Assembly (NCBI GenBank): GCA_039654915.1
Contig: CM077594.1
Span: 99,834,893-99,898,892, forward strand
Direction: 5' to 3'
DNA: 64,000 nucleotides
Origin: Aquilaria yunnanensis
Lineage: Eukaryota > Streptophyta > Magnoliopsida > Malvales > Thymelaeaceae
Part shown: one piece after another, positions 9,585 through 21,141 of the stretch
How positions within the stretch are numbered: the stretch's first letter is position 1
How the letters are laid out: each line of letters begins with the position of its first letter
Notes under the pieces: generated by a model
Told to the model about the DNA's origin: nothing
The model's input: the letters and a program-made list of their open reading frames with translations, nothing else
Database searches by the model: none
Program-made: the position numbers and the translations under genes

Positions 9585-10745
9585 CCGAACCATGGACTCT
9601 GCCGAGTCATTTGGATACGGAAGATTTAATTCCGAACCATGGACTCTGCCGAGTCACCTGGACACGGAATTTGATGAAATTTTAAATGAATTAATCCATA
9701 TCGTAAATATGGATTTTTATCTTTGTATTTATTTAATTTAATTAAAAAGTAGATGTTTTCCAAACCGTAGATCCTGACGAATCATCCGGATATGGAAATT
9801 ATTTTAAAAAAGTGAGCCAAAAAATAATTATTTAATCAAAATTTCATTTATTTAATAATAAAACAAAAAATTTATGTATTTTTCAAAAAAAATAAAAGAA
9901 AAGTCCTAATACTTTATTTGATAAAAGGTGAAAAAAAATAATTATTTAATCAAATTTTTATTTAATAAAGGAAACAAAAATTGATATGTATATTTCAAAA
10001 ATAAAAGAAAAGTTTTAATATTTTATTTGTTTTATTTTGTTTTAATGAAAGATTAACCAAAATTAATTATTTAATTAAGAAACCAAAAATTTATATGCAT
10101 ATTTTAAAAATAAATAAAAGTTTTTGATATTTATATATTTTATTTTTTTGTGTTCTTTTTTATTGATAAAATAATTTTCTAATTTATAAGTCTAAAAATA
10201 CATCTAATTAATAAGTCCAAAATATTTAAAAAATTTAATTCTTTTTTTTCTTGTTTATTTTTATTACCATTATTTGAAATTATTTGGGTAAAATTTTATT
10301 TTGTTTAATAAAGGAAACAAAAAGTTATATCTTTTTATTATTTTGAAAGAAATAAGTAAAATATTACTGGATAAAAAAATAAGTAAAATATTATCCCAAA
10401 GTTTTTTTCAATAAAAAAGTAAAATATTACTGAATAGAAATAAATAAGTAAAATATTATCCCAAAATTTTTCAATCAAAAAGTAAAATATTACTAAATAA
10501 AATCCTGAAGTTTTTATATCCTTTTATTCTTTTTACTAATAAAGACACTAAAAAGTTATACTTAATAAATAAGTAATATATTGCTGGATAAAGAGATAAG
10601 TAAAATATTAGCCCAAATTTTTTATTTTTTTAATAATAAAAGAAAATTTATTTATATACTTTACGTAAAAAAAAATATATTTTATATACTTTATTTAAAA
10701 AATATTTTCCAAGCCATGGATCCTGGCGGATCATTTGGACATGGA
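9585..10745. repeat. Four dispersed copies of a 37-bp motif inside the LTR
   Basis: Copies lie at 9585-9621, 9632-9668, 9760-9796 and 10709-10745. They share the pattern CC(g/a)AaCCatgGAtcCTg(c/a)CGa(g/a)TCAt..GGAtA(c/t)GGA. Each is a GC-richer islet in AT-rich DNA. The first two are nearly identical; the others are diverged. Confidence 0.85.
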
Positions 10746-11784
10746 GTTTAATTTTTATTAATTATTTATTTAATTAATTATTAATTAAATCATAATTTTT
10801 ATTGGATTTTTATTATTGTTTTTCTTGAATTTTTAATTATTATTACTATAGAAATATATTTAAAAACAGAATTGATTTCTGTTGTATTTTTAGAATTATT
10901 TAATTATGTTTGTTAAATAATTTTTAATAAAAAGAATAAAAAGTTTAACTTTTTGTTCTCTTTAAAGAAATAATTAAAACATATGTTTCAAAATAATAAA
11001 ATATAATTGTCTTTAAAAAATAATTTTTAAATAGAATAAAGTTAATTATTGACATAAAAACTTCTTTTTTTTTTTAATTAATTATTATTTACTTATTTAT
11101 TTTATTTATTATTAAATAAGTGAAATAAATTTTATCATAAAGTAAAATTTTGGCATAAAGGAAAATTAAATAAAGTAAAGTAAAGGGCATTTTTTTAGTT
11201 TAGACATCCATAAAAAATGCATAAAATAACACATGTAAATAAATAAAGGGAAAATATATAAAGTAAATAAAGGAATATTAAAGAATAAATAAATAAAGTG
11301 GGGCTTTTTGACCTTCCACTTTAATTATAATAATAATAACAAATTTAGTTATTAATAACAATAATAAAAGTTAGCAAAGTTATTAAAGTTAGTTGTCAAT
11401 AACAATAAAAATAAAAGTTAGTAACGTTAGTTGAGTTAATTATTAACAATAATAACAACAATAATAATAAAGGTTAGTAAAGTTAGTAAGTTAGTAAGTT
11501 AGTAACAATAAAAATAAAAGTTAGATGAATTAGTTGTTAGTAACAATAAATATAAAAGTTAGTAAGGTTAGATGAATTAGTTGTTAATAACAACAATAAA
11601 AAAAGGGTTAGTAATAATAACAATAATAAATAAATAAGTAAAGATAAAAGAGTTAGTAATTAGTTTTTCTTTATGCAAGAACAAAAGAAAAGGTTAGTGA
11701 CCAAATTGAAATAAATTAAAAAGATGAAGGATGAAGACAGAGTTTTACCCTTAGAAATCAAAATTTGAATTTTGCGAAACAGAA

Positions 11785-12110
11785 TAACGCGTCGGGCGGG
11801 CGTTCCAGGGGCGGCGGCGGCAAGTAGGGCGGTACGCGGCAAGGGAGGAAGGTGCGGCAGCGGGGAACGGGCACGGCGGCCTGCCGGACGGTGCGCGGCG
11901 AGGGCGTGGGGCGGCACGGGGGAGGGCGGAGGGGCGACGGCGGCGTGAGCACGGCGGAGGCGGCGGGAGAGAAGGAGAAGAAAAGGAGAGGGGGAAAGCG
12001 GACGGAGGGCGAGCGACGGAGGAGAAGGCTGCGGTACGCAGCGACGGTGGCGAACGGCGGTGGGCCGGAGATTATGGGGACGGAGGAGGAAGAAAAACGG
12101 TGAACGGAGA
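11785..12110. other. GC-rich, purine-biased island inside the LTR
   Basis: About 325 bp of G-rich plus strand (gggcggcgg, gggggagggcggagggg, ggaggcggcggg) lie in otherwise AT-rich LTR. They are downstream of the TATA box in the element's direction, so they would form a C-rich transcript leader. Open frames here reflect composition, with Pro/Arg/Ala runs on one strand and Gly/Arg runs on the other. Confidence 0.7.
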
Positions 12111-12302
12111 GAGAGAGCAGACGGAAATATTGGGGACGGGAATTAAATCGTGAAAACAGAAACGTTTTGGTCTTCTAGGAAGAGGGAAGAGAGACTAGGG
12201 AATAAGGCTGTAATTTTCTCTTTTTTTTTAAAACGGAGCTCTAAGCTTGATTTCTATTTTTTCTGTCTTTCTTTTCTGTGTTAACACACAGATTTGGACC
12301 CC

Positions 12303-12310
12303 TATTTATA
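12303..12310 (-). promoter_or_regulatory. TATA box of the LTR promoter
   Basis: TATAAATA on the minus strand within CCCCTATAAATAGGGGTCC, about 0.5 kb inside the LTR start. A plausible transcription start lies about 25-35 bases further (near 12270). Confidence 0.65.
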
Positions 12311-12827
12311 GGGGAAGGGGTGCTGGACTGTTCATAATTAAAAATTAATTAAATTCAAACTTATCTTTTAATTTAGTAAAATGACAGTTTCAGTCCTTTA
12401 CGTCTCTTAGACTCTGGATAAGTTCCTGAAGCTTCTGATTTTGACAATTTTATCGTTTTCTGTTAATTGGGGCCTGAACAGTTACGCTGGCCCCAAATTG
12501 ATGTGACAAACTACCAAATACTCCTGGAACTTTCAGATTTTGTCAATTTTTCCCGAAACTTCTCAATTTTGTCATTTTTACCTCAAACTTTTTAATTTTG
12601 TCATTTTTATGGAGTTTTCTTTTTTTTTCTTTCAAACATACACATATACACACATATATCATTTTAAATCAAATCTTCACAAAACAAAACAAAAAAATGT
12701 ATTTTAAACTAATTAACTTAATTAAAATTTTTCAGTAATAATAATAATAATAAAATATATTATTATTTATTATTATTATTTTTTTAGTTTAATTTTTTTA
12801 ATGGTCGGACGAAATTGGGTGTCAACA

Positions 12828-13587
12828 GACGACCGACCATCTTGTCTTCCATGGCTAAGAAACCTCCAAGCTCTCAAAATCTTACAAAGTAAAAAATGAA
12901 ATTGGTGGCATAGACGCTCAACACAACAGCACAATAGAGCAATTATTGTGTAATGACTAGTTATTTATAATAGTAGGATTAGTTGGGCAATTAATTCATT
13001 ATTCTCTCTACTGCTAACCCTTATTTTGCTTCTTTAATCAAGGTGTTTATCTTAGAAATAAGATTGAGATGAGGTTCAAGCATGGCAAGGTAGGCTAAGG
13101 TTGAGGCGAGGTCAGGGCTGATGACCAAGAATCTTGATGTTGAGTAAGGGGGAAGCGGATAAAGGGTTAGGTTTTTTTTTTGTTGGGCTTACTATAGAAA
13201 GAATTGGGCCATGAGTGATAATATGTGAAAGTCTAATTGGCCTTGATAAGAATTAAGGCCGGACCTTACCAAGTTCGAGCTCGACTTGTTTAAGTATCAA
13301 GCCTAAAAATAGGCCTGAGCTCGAGCTTGGGTAACCCAATAAAAGCCTTACCTGTTTATACCCCTAGAAAGAGGCAATGACAGTTTGGTTTTCAACAACA
13401 AAGTGCAGTGATGATGAATTTTATAAAGGCAAAGAGAGAGGACGAGGAGGAGGGAAGACTTGTTTGGATAACTCTAAAGTAAGAGTATTTTTTATGAAAA
13501 ATTAAAAGAGATGAAAAAGGTTGTAAACTTTTGCAAAGTTCAGGAGCCGACATTTATTGAATACTAAGCTATGGACAAAGTTGCACG
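12828..13587. other. No gene; probable hAT-like terminal fragment at about 13240-13370
   Basis: A stretch with gagctcgagcttgggtaacc ending tgtttatacccctag resembles a hAT-type terminus read outward. The partner end and a TSD were not found. The rest shows nothing recognisable. Confidence 0.35.
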
Positions 13588-14689
13588 TAGGGGTGATCAC
13601 TATTCGGGCTAAACCGAAAAAACCGAAAAATTGAAATATTTCAAAAATTCGGTTCGGTTTCGGTGAAAACTGAATAAAGATAATTTCGGTTTCGGTTTTG
13701 TGAGTCGGTTATTTTGGTTACCGAAATAACCGAATTATAGTTTTGGGCTTTAGCCCACTTTTCGTTTATTTCGGCTACCCAAACCCTTACCCCCTAGGCC
13801 CTAATTACCTACCCGCCCCAGGCCCCCAGTTACTCACCCCCTTTAGGCCTTTGCCCTCTTGGCCCCTTTCATTTGCGATACCCAGTCCCTCACTCAGGCA
13901 GGCCTCAGCCCATCAGGTGTCAGCCGGTCAGCCGGTCAGCCCTCCCCTATTTGGTATTTGCATTGTGACTTGAGTCACAGGCACAACAGAGAGTCACACA
14001 GACTGGCTCTGCGCAGCTACGCTCGTCACTCAGTCATCTCGGTCTCGCTTCGTCGCTCGTCTCACTCGTCTCCCATTTCGACGTTCCCTAACCTCACCTA
14101 GCCGATTCGTACCAGGCTCCCAGACCCCACTCGTCGATATCGGCCTCAGCTCCCCATCCCCCGCGTTCTCCCTCTGCTCTGCCCGTCCTGCTGTTCTGTC
14201 CTGGTCCTCACGGGTCGCGGCGGCAAATCCTTCTCTTTCTCAATTAGCACGAACGAACTTAAGGTTCACAGCCTTCCGGCCCTTCCCAGACTCCCAATTC
14301 TGCAGTTCACATAGGCACAGCAAGTATTTTTTATTTTCATTTTTTTTTTGTGAGTTCTATGCTGCTGTGCATGTATTTTCGAAGAATGGTATTCAAGGTT
14401 TACATGTTGCTGTGCTATATTGTCACGTGAATACTTCAAACTTAAAAAAGGGTTTGTGTCAGGACTCAGGAGCTCAATCTCTCATCAATTTGTTGTTTTT
14501 CATTGTTTTTCGGTTAATTCGGTTAAACCCGAACCGAACTGAATCGAACCGAAATATTTTCGGTTTGGTTCCAATTCGGTTTATCTCAACAATTCGGTTA
14601 TTTCGGTTTGTTACCATCCAAAATCGAAACCGAACAAAACCGACTTATTCGGTTCGGTTTAAACTGAAATAACCGAACGATCACCCCTA
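13588..14689. mobile_element. Non-autonomous hAT element (1102 bp) with perfect 8-bp TSD
   Basis: The termini are TAGGGGTGATCAC… and …CGATCACCCCTA. The flanks are GTTGCACG at 13580-13587 and again at 14690-14697, an exact 8-base duplication as hAT transposases make. Subterminal zones are packed with CGGTT(C/T)GGTT-like motifs on both strands. The interior (13740-14320) is GC-rich and shows no transposase. A shorter family member lies at 45799-46566. Confidence 0.9.
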
Positions 14690-14761
14690 GTTGCACGAGT
14701 TGTCCAAGCTCAATGGAAAAATACCTATTTAGGCCGAATTTTTGTCCGCACATAATTTTTA

Positions 14762-14853
14762 GGGAAATTTACAAAAACCCTAGGGTATACCATAACCTAC
14801 ACTTACCCCTCATCTATAATCTGAAACCTACACTTTCCCCCATCCCTATCTAG
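14762..14853 (+). repeat. Left terminal inverted repeat of the MULE
   Basis: Pairs with 20628-20717 on the opposite strand, with scattered substitutions and small indels in C-runs. Confidence 0.9.
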
Positions 14854-16084
14854 TTGCTGCTCAAGAAAAGATAAATAGGCCCTCTTTGTAAGGCATTAAT
14901 TTTCCTTCCAAACGATAGAACCCATTAGGTAAACAGAAGAAATCCATGATCAGGTAGTAGCTGGTTCATATTGCACAATGGTTTCATAGGGTTTAGAGGC
15001 GACAAAAATAATGGGCAAAACAGAAAGTGTTATTGTAGCTTCAAATCTGAGAAAACTGAAGGTGAACTGGTAGGGTAAGTTTTCAGTTTTTTCATGGAAT
15101 TGAGTGTCATGTGTTGTATAAGTGTGAGATTTTACTTCAAAATTATAGTGTTTTGTTAAACAATTTGTGAAATTTTATCTTTGTTGTGATATGGGTGGTG
15201 ATGTTTACGGTTGTCGTGCGTCAGATGACTTTGTTCAGTAAAGTGTGTTTGTTATTTATTGAATCACAATGTTCTGGAGACACAAATCGTTTAAATCCCT
15301 ACATTTGTATTGTAGGAATCATAAGGCACCATATATCGTATTATAAAGATGAGGATGATCTTCTTGGGCCACTAGTATTTCTGGAGAAGTAGGTAAAGCC
15401 TGATCAATTTTGCAATGTGCATATAGTGGACGTAATTATGGAGAAATTTCATTGTGGGGTAGTAAAATTAGTCATACGAATTGGAAGTGGTATGGATATC
15501 AAAGAAGACACAGATACAGTGGATATGTTTAAGGCCTATGAAGATGTGAAGCAAATATCTATATTTCTTAGATATGAGGAGTTTCTGCAAGTTGGAGGGC
15601 TATTAGGGAATTGTGAATAAGTTATAGCGAATATGGGTAATATTGAAAAGGCAAAAATGAAAGTGATAATTAATATAGATGAAGAGGAGAGCCCAATGTC
15701 AAGAGATTTTTGGGCTACCTTTCTGACATTAGGAAAAGTTCAAGCTGAGTTACGAGAAGACATAAATGAGGCAGTGGTTAGTTCTGATAATAGGAGAGGG
15801 AAAAGTAGAGGTAATGGGAATAGTAACATAACAACTGATGTCAATAATCATGAAGAGGAGAGTTGTTGATTTGATAATGAAGGACTACAAATGAGTGGTG
15901 AAATATTCAAATTTTCAGATGATGATGATAAGGAGTGGTTGAATAAAGAGCAAGGCTAGCAGAGGAATAATAGTTCTGAGGATGATTTGATAGTAATGTT
16001 GAGGTCGAATGAGATGATGATGGATATGAACTAAGTAATTATAGTAAGGATTTTTCACATGATAGGTGTTCCACTAGCCAGCAG

Positions 16085-18645
16085 ATGAAGGAACTTGTCA
16101 ATAAGAAAGGTAAATGGTTTAACGATCACATCAAGACTGTTGCTAAAGAGTTCAAGAAAAACCAAGAAGAGAAAATTGTATTTGAGAGATTCCATGTGGT
16201 TAAGGATGTGAAACATTTTAAGGAAGTATTGAGGGACTATGCTGTTGAGGAGGGATATAAGATTAAAAGAGTTCAACATGAGTCACATAGGATGAGGGCT
16301 CTATGTATGGGAGAAGGATGTAGCTAGAAGATCCTTGCTTCTAGGCTTCTCGGCATGAAAACTTTCATGGTGATGACCTTAGTTGGTGAAACCAATGCAT
16401 TAGGCCAACAAAGAACTCAAATGCCAATGCAAAATGGATTTCTTAGAAAGTTAATGCGTACTTGGAAAATTGGATCGGACATGAGTTTTGCTTTAATGGC
16501 AAAATACTTGAAAAAGGATTATGGTTTCAATGTTGGTGATATGCAGCTTTATAGAGCAAGGAGAAGGTTGAGGGATAAAAATGAAAGGTTACATGCAGAG
16601 GCTTATGCGAAGTTGAGAAAATGGTAATCATTGGTGGAGTGTAACCCAGGTTTTGTTGTCAAAATTGAGTTTTGCCTTGGACCAGATCCAAGAGCTCAAC
16701 AGTCACAATTTAAGAGAATGTTTCTGTGCTTTGATGTTTTCTTGACGGGGTTCTTAAGAGGATGTCGACCATTTATTGGATTAGACAACTGTTTCCTTAA
16801 GGGTCTGTATGGTGGTATATGTTTGTGCGTAGTTAGCATGGATGGAAATAATGGAACATTGCCATTAGTTGTTACTATTGTTAAGTTGGAGTGTAAAGAC
16901 AACAATATATTTTTCTTGGAAGGTCTACAAGGAAGTATCGATGATGGAGCTTTTACTTTTATGAGTGACAAGCAGAAGATAAATTAGTAATCTATTCCAA
17001 GTGATATTGTTTCTAACTAAGTTGTCATGGTTAATGCAACTATAAGTTCATTTTCCTTTGTTTTTAATCCAACCGGATGTTCCTGTTTGTGTTTTTAAAA
17101 CAGCCTGCTTTAGACGCTTCATACTTTTTCTGTAAGTCTCATTTTGAAAATGTAAAAGTTCCAATAAATCACATATATTTTAAGCTACCTTTGTGTAAAA
17201 TTTCATCTAAAAATTCCAACGTTTGCTAAAAAGTCAAACTTGAGTCATTGTATGTGTATTATAACTTATTGCTGCAATATATTCTACTATTTGTGGCATT
17301 TTTCCTACAAAATTTGGTGGGGCTTTAATGTCTTTACACTATTTTTTTCATGATTGTTACAGACCTTAGGCATTATTTCTTTTGGGCACATTGGTTTCAT
17401 AATGTTTAAAGGTCAAGTGCTGATTTTTTTCATGCTTGTTATTCAACCCAATTTACCTGTTAAAAAGTGCAGGGGACCTTTTAAATTGGCAACTTGGAAC
17501 AAAAAAAAAAAAATAACCCAAATGAGCTCTGGTTGTCTTGAAAATTTGTAGGAATTTAGTATATGCTGAAAGAAACTTATAGATGTGGATATTCTGGATT
17601 TCTTTTTGGGTGCTGAAAGTTAAAGGTGTCTAAACTTTGTATATGTGAGAGTTATATCACATTGTAACTCTGTAGGTTTTACTTGGTATATGAGTTCTCT
17701 AAATCATTTGTGCCACTATAAGTCTCAATTTAACATATTTTTTCAGGGCCTTATTGATACAGCTCAAAGGTATACTCATAATCAAGACATTAATTTTGTG
17801 CTAGGCATTTGTATTTGAACTTTAGAGCTAAGTTTGGTGGGCTATGTTTGAGACAAGAATTCTAGAAGGCTGCAAAAGCAAACAACCTACGGGAGTTCAA
17901 TGCTTCCATGTGCTCAATTCATGATGTAGACAAGGGTGGGGCAGCTTGGAAGTGGATTAATTCAAAACCTGCAGCAACATGGTCAAAGGTTGGGTTTGAT
18001 GATTATTGCAAGGTTGAAAATGTTACCAACAATATGGCTGAATCATTCAACAGTTAGCTTGGTCACCTCAGATGTCTTTCGATTAATACTTTGATTGAGA
18101 AGCTCAAACTGAAAGTTATGTCCAAATTTCATAAAATATATGCAACTAGATGTTCATGGATCTTGAGATTGACTTCTTATGCAATGAAGGAGTTGGATGT
18201 GTGCATTAAAAAATTGCGGAGTTGCACTCCGTTGCCAGTAGGAAGAGGTGAGTTCCAAGTGATGATAGGATGCAAAAGTGAAATAGTTAACTTGAGTCTC
18301 AGGATTTGTTCTTGCAACCAATGGGCTCTAACTGGGATTTTGTGCAAGCATGCGTCTTCGTGCTTGAGATTCACAAGGGAAAAGATAGAGGATTATTGTC
18401 ATAACTTTTACTCTGTTGAGACATATTTGCAGGCATATGGTGAGATTATCAACCTTTTTCCTCAGGTCAACCTTTTACTTGAAGATTTAAATGATTATGT
18501 CCTTCCTCCACCACTTAAAAGACAACCCGATAGACCTAAGAAGCATAGGATAAGAGAGGTTAGGAAGAATTTTCTTGAAAGAGATCTAACACTATTCGAT
18601 GTTCAATTTGTTCACAATTTGGGCACAATTCTAGGACATGCATGA
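16085..18645 (+). pseudogene. MuDR-type MULE transposase remnant
   Basis: Ordered pieces match a MULE transposase. 16085-16320 is a MuDR DNA-binding-like domain (FERFHVVKDVKHFKEVLRDY). 16631-16980 is the catalytic core start (GCRPFIGLDNCFLKGLYGG, first Asp in GLD; then SMDGNN and MSDKQK with the second candidate Asp). About 17830-18060 has NNLREFNASM and NNMAESFNS. 18091-18645 carries a SWIM zinc finger, CSCNQWALTGILCKH, and a basic tail. The segment 16988-17820 shows no transposase similarity and may be an intron or insertion. Several stops and shifts occur (for example TAG after the GEGCS piece and TAG at 18055). Some upstream acidic frames (15400-15870) may be the decayed N-terminus. Confidence 0.88.
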
Positions 18646-19769
18646 GGCTATTAGTAGTTGACAAGGTAAATTGTTCAATCAAAATTGTTGTATTATATTT
18701 TTCTTAATGTAGGATGCAATCAAAACCAACAAGTCTTATTTTTTATTCTAGAATTAAGGAAATAAAAATAGGGCATGGCAATCTTTAGCAAATAAGGGAA
18801 AAAGTGTTGCTAGAACAAAGAACTAAGGGAATAATGTTGCTTCTTCAAGGGGATTTTTTTTGTTGAACTTTTGGCTTTATATTTTGCTTACTTACTGAAG
18901 TCGTATATTTTGACAGTGCTTTTGGCATTATGTTTTGTCCACTTACTAAAGTGGTTTATTTTGGCTTTATTTTTAGGTTTATATTTAGTGTACATGAAAG
19001 GGAATGGTGGATTTAGGAGCTTGGCACATGACTTCAGTATATATAGTTGGAATTGTTGCACTCTATATGCAACATAATTTATTAAGTGAAACGAAAAGCA
19101 TCGGCTGTTATTTTTAAATGCATGACTTTTTACTACAAGTTTATAAGAAACAAAGACTGAAACTTGATGACCCACTTGAAAAAATGTTCTTGGAATTTAT
19201 TCCCGGAATCAAAGGCTTTGTGCACTGGTTAAAATTTATTATTGGACACAAAAGTGAGTCTTGTTAGAAATCCCAATATTATTGGTTCTTCTGGCCAAAC
19301 CGAAAACAAAGAACTCTGAAGGTTGTAAGTGATGTTAAAGGCAATAGATTAATTCATTTGTAATTGTTGAAAGTGAGTCATGGCTACTTATATGTAACTT
19401 TTATGTAGTTGACATCAAACCACATAATGGTACCAAACTTTCATATTTCAGTCACCTATTTCACAACCAAACTTATGTAATACTAGGTTACAACTTCCAT
19501 TCCTAAACAACAAACTACTTCATTAACATCAAAATAATCTCAATTACAATAATAAGGGCAAATCCAATGAAAAATAAGATTACAATGACACAATCATTTG
19601 TTCTTAGTACAATAGCTTCAACCTACCTAATTTCATACACAAAGTGTTCATTAAAACCATGTTTTCATTTTGCTCTACATTTGGAGACCCAAACCCTTCC
19701 CTTATAGCGTCAAATCTTCGATCACTCTATCCAATCACCCTTCTCTATCCCCCTATTTGTATCTTGTTC

Positions 19770-19930
19770 ATTGGTACACACTAATCCCAAAATCTATATT
19801 TTTTCTCAGGGCAACAATAATACAGTTTGTTAGGATTCTTCTCTGATTGTGAAATCCTTACTGCAGTTCAATACCCACAGCTGCACCTTTTGTTCTCATA
19901 CAGAATGCCATCAATTCCTTTAATTCCACC
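19770..19930 (-). pseudogene. GRF-type zinc-finger remnant inside the MULE
   Basis: A minus-strand reading contains RCSCGY, a stop, then TAVRISQSEKNPNKLYYCC and P-EKKYRFWD. This fits the GRF finger pattern (CxCG … NPGRxF.xC … F.W) with two in-frame stops. A 102-codon minus frame at 20316-20624 could be a decayed upstream exon. The gene would be convergent with the transposase. GRF proteins are often found associated with plant MULEs; its role in transposition is not known to me. Confidence 0.45.
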
Positions 19931-20627
19931 ATGATTCACGATAGACATAGACATTGTGTAGATGAAATGTTTAGTACCATGAAATTAGCCAATTACATGA
20001 TAGCTTCAAACCATCCCTACCCTAACATTGGACCCAATAGTTAAACCTTATTGTTCCTCTCAAAATGACACTAGCTAACATTGTATACTAACCCAATTCT
20101 TAAACCGTGAACATTGTTTGCCCTAAACATTGTGCACCAAGATTCACCTAACCGTTGGTTCATCCAATTCCTAAACCCTAAACATACAAATCCCAACCCC
20201 CACATTAAAACCAACCCTTAATTGATAAATTAGAAATAGATTCAAGTTTGGTTCCATAAAAACCAACAATCTCTAACTTGGTTCTCCTTTTTTCCTATGA
20301 AATCTGAGTCTTTCTTTACCCTGCAGTGCGTGATTGCTGGCAGAGAATGTCTTTGTTGTCGGTTCTTAACTGATCATAGCCATGAAGAAAAAGGGTGATG
20401 GCTGGGCGACCTGGTTTGTCTTCTAAGCTAGCAACCTTCCTCCTCCTACGAGATGCCTGGACGCAGAAGAAGCACAAGAAAAGTTTGTTCCAGTAAATAA
20501 CTAGGCAGAGAAACCAAATGCTCCTCCAGTTGTCTGATACATATATTTTGATTCTTAAGGGCATTTTGGGTTTAAATTTCTTTAACATGATATGGGGCCC
20601 ACCATTATAACGGAAGGATGACAAAGT

Positions 20628-20717
20628 TAGATAGGGAGGGGGGAAGTGTAGGTTTCAGATTATATAGGGGGTAAGTGTAGATAATGGTATACCTGGGGGG
20701 ATTTTTGTAAATTTCCC
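20628..20717 (-). repeat. Right terminal inverted repeat of the MULE
   Basis: Mirror of 14762-14853. It ends only about 0.2 kb before the probable SUA transcription start. Confidence 0.9.
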
Positions 20718-20726
20718 TAATTCTTA

Positions 20727-20930
20727 ATCAAAGTTTGAGGCAAATTGGTGGTTTGGCCCAAACGCAGAAGTTACAAAAAAAATTTCGTTTGGGCCTAAGC
20801 TTGAAGAAGCTTTTCAAATATTGTTCGGTCATGTCATATGAGCCGATATGATTCAGCCTCGAGCCCAATCACCTTCTTGAGCTGAAACTTTCTTTCAGAA
20901 TCCTGATTCTAATTCTAAGGACAGCAGCGT
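20727..20930 (+). promoter_or_regulatory. Proximal promoter region of the SUA gene
   Basis: It holds two GGCCCA/TGGGCC-type elements (about 20754-20761 and 20790-20796), the site II-like motif common in plant housekeeping and RNA-processing genes, and a CCAAT-like gcccaatcac at about 20862. No clear TATA box is seen. Its left border is the MULE TSD at 20718-20726. Confidence 0.45.
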
Positions 20931-21105
20931 TACGTTTCTTCTTCTTCGTCTGCGTCGTCTCCCCTTTTCTCTTCGATCAATTCCTCTCCATTTGGATTTC
21001 CTCTTCTAGATCAGTGTCTTTCTCTGTTCAATCGGCAAAGCCTCTTATACGGTGTCGCGACTCGGTCCTGAATACATTGCACCGCCTTCAGCGGCGGCTC
21101 ACCAG
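20930..21105 (+). other. Probable 5' untranslated first exon of the SUA gene
   Basis: Pyrimidine-rich leader (cttcttcttcgtctgcgtcg) ending at CACCAG followed by gtaacg. The next acceptor, ttacag at 21604, starts exon 2 (21605-21705) with the ATG at 21658. The transcription start is inferred. The short frame over 21052-21360 has no ATG and spans the intron. Confidence 0.55.
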
Positions 21106-21112
21106 GTAACGA

Positions 21113-21141
21113 CCTCCTCCTCCTCCTCCTCCTCCTCCTCT
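21113..21141. repeat. (CTC)n microsatellite in the leader intron
   Basis: About ten perfect CTC/TCC units just inside the first intron; likely polymorphic. Confidence 0.9.

Larger units (their letters stand above)
5650..12827 (-). mobile_element. Truncated Ty3/gypsy Tat-type LTR retrotransposon
   Basis: Read on the minus strand, the order is: an LTR (12827 down to 9316) starting TGTTGACACCCAATTT, a short linker, a primer-binding site (9312-9295), about 0.97 kb of leader, gag (8323 to about 6866), and an aspartic protease ending near 5656. Reverse transcriptase, RNase H, integrase and the 3' LTR are absent from the window. The LTR start, the PBS sequence, the very long LTR and the protease motif VLVDNGSA with LGRPSIHMAGA are all typical of the Tat/Ogre group. 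No TSD can be paired because the other end is missing. The coding part carries an in-frame TGA, a TAA and one frameshift, so it is dead. Confidence 0.85.
9316..12827 (-). repeat. 5' LTR of the Tat-type element, about 3.5 kb
   Basis: On the minus strand it begins TGTTGACACCC (ends at 12827) and terminates GCCACA (9316) next to the PBS. It is extremely AT-rich except for a GC-rich island at 11785-12110. It includes A/T-rich simple sequence (many aataataa and gttagtaa units, 11320-11660), a TATA box at 12303-12310 and four copies of a 37-bp motif. No second copy exists in the window, so insertion age cannot be estimated. Confidence 0.85.
14762..20717. mobile_element. Mutator-like element (MULE), 5956 bp, with 9-bp TSD
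   Basis: Terminal inverted repeats of about 90 bp start GGGAAATTTACAAAAA at both ends and share CTACACTTACCCC, ATAATCTGAAACCTACACTT and CCCTATCTA. Flanks are TAATTTTTA (14753-14761) and TAATTCTTA (20718-20726), a 9-bp duplication with one mismatch. Inside are a plus-strand transposase remnant (about 16085-18645) and a minus-strand GRF-finger remnant (about 19770-19930), in convergent orientation. The coding parts are broken, so it is no longer autonomous. Confidence 0.92.

Noticed and set aside
11660..12103. Pro/Arg/Ala- and Gly/Arg-rich frames on both strands
   Set aside because: They arise from the GC-rich island in the LTR; low-complexity composition, no domain.
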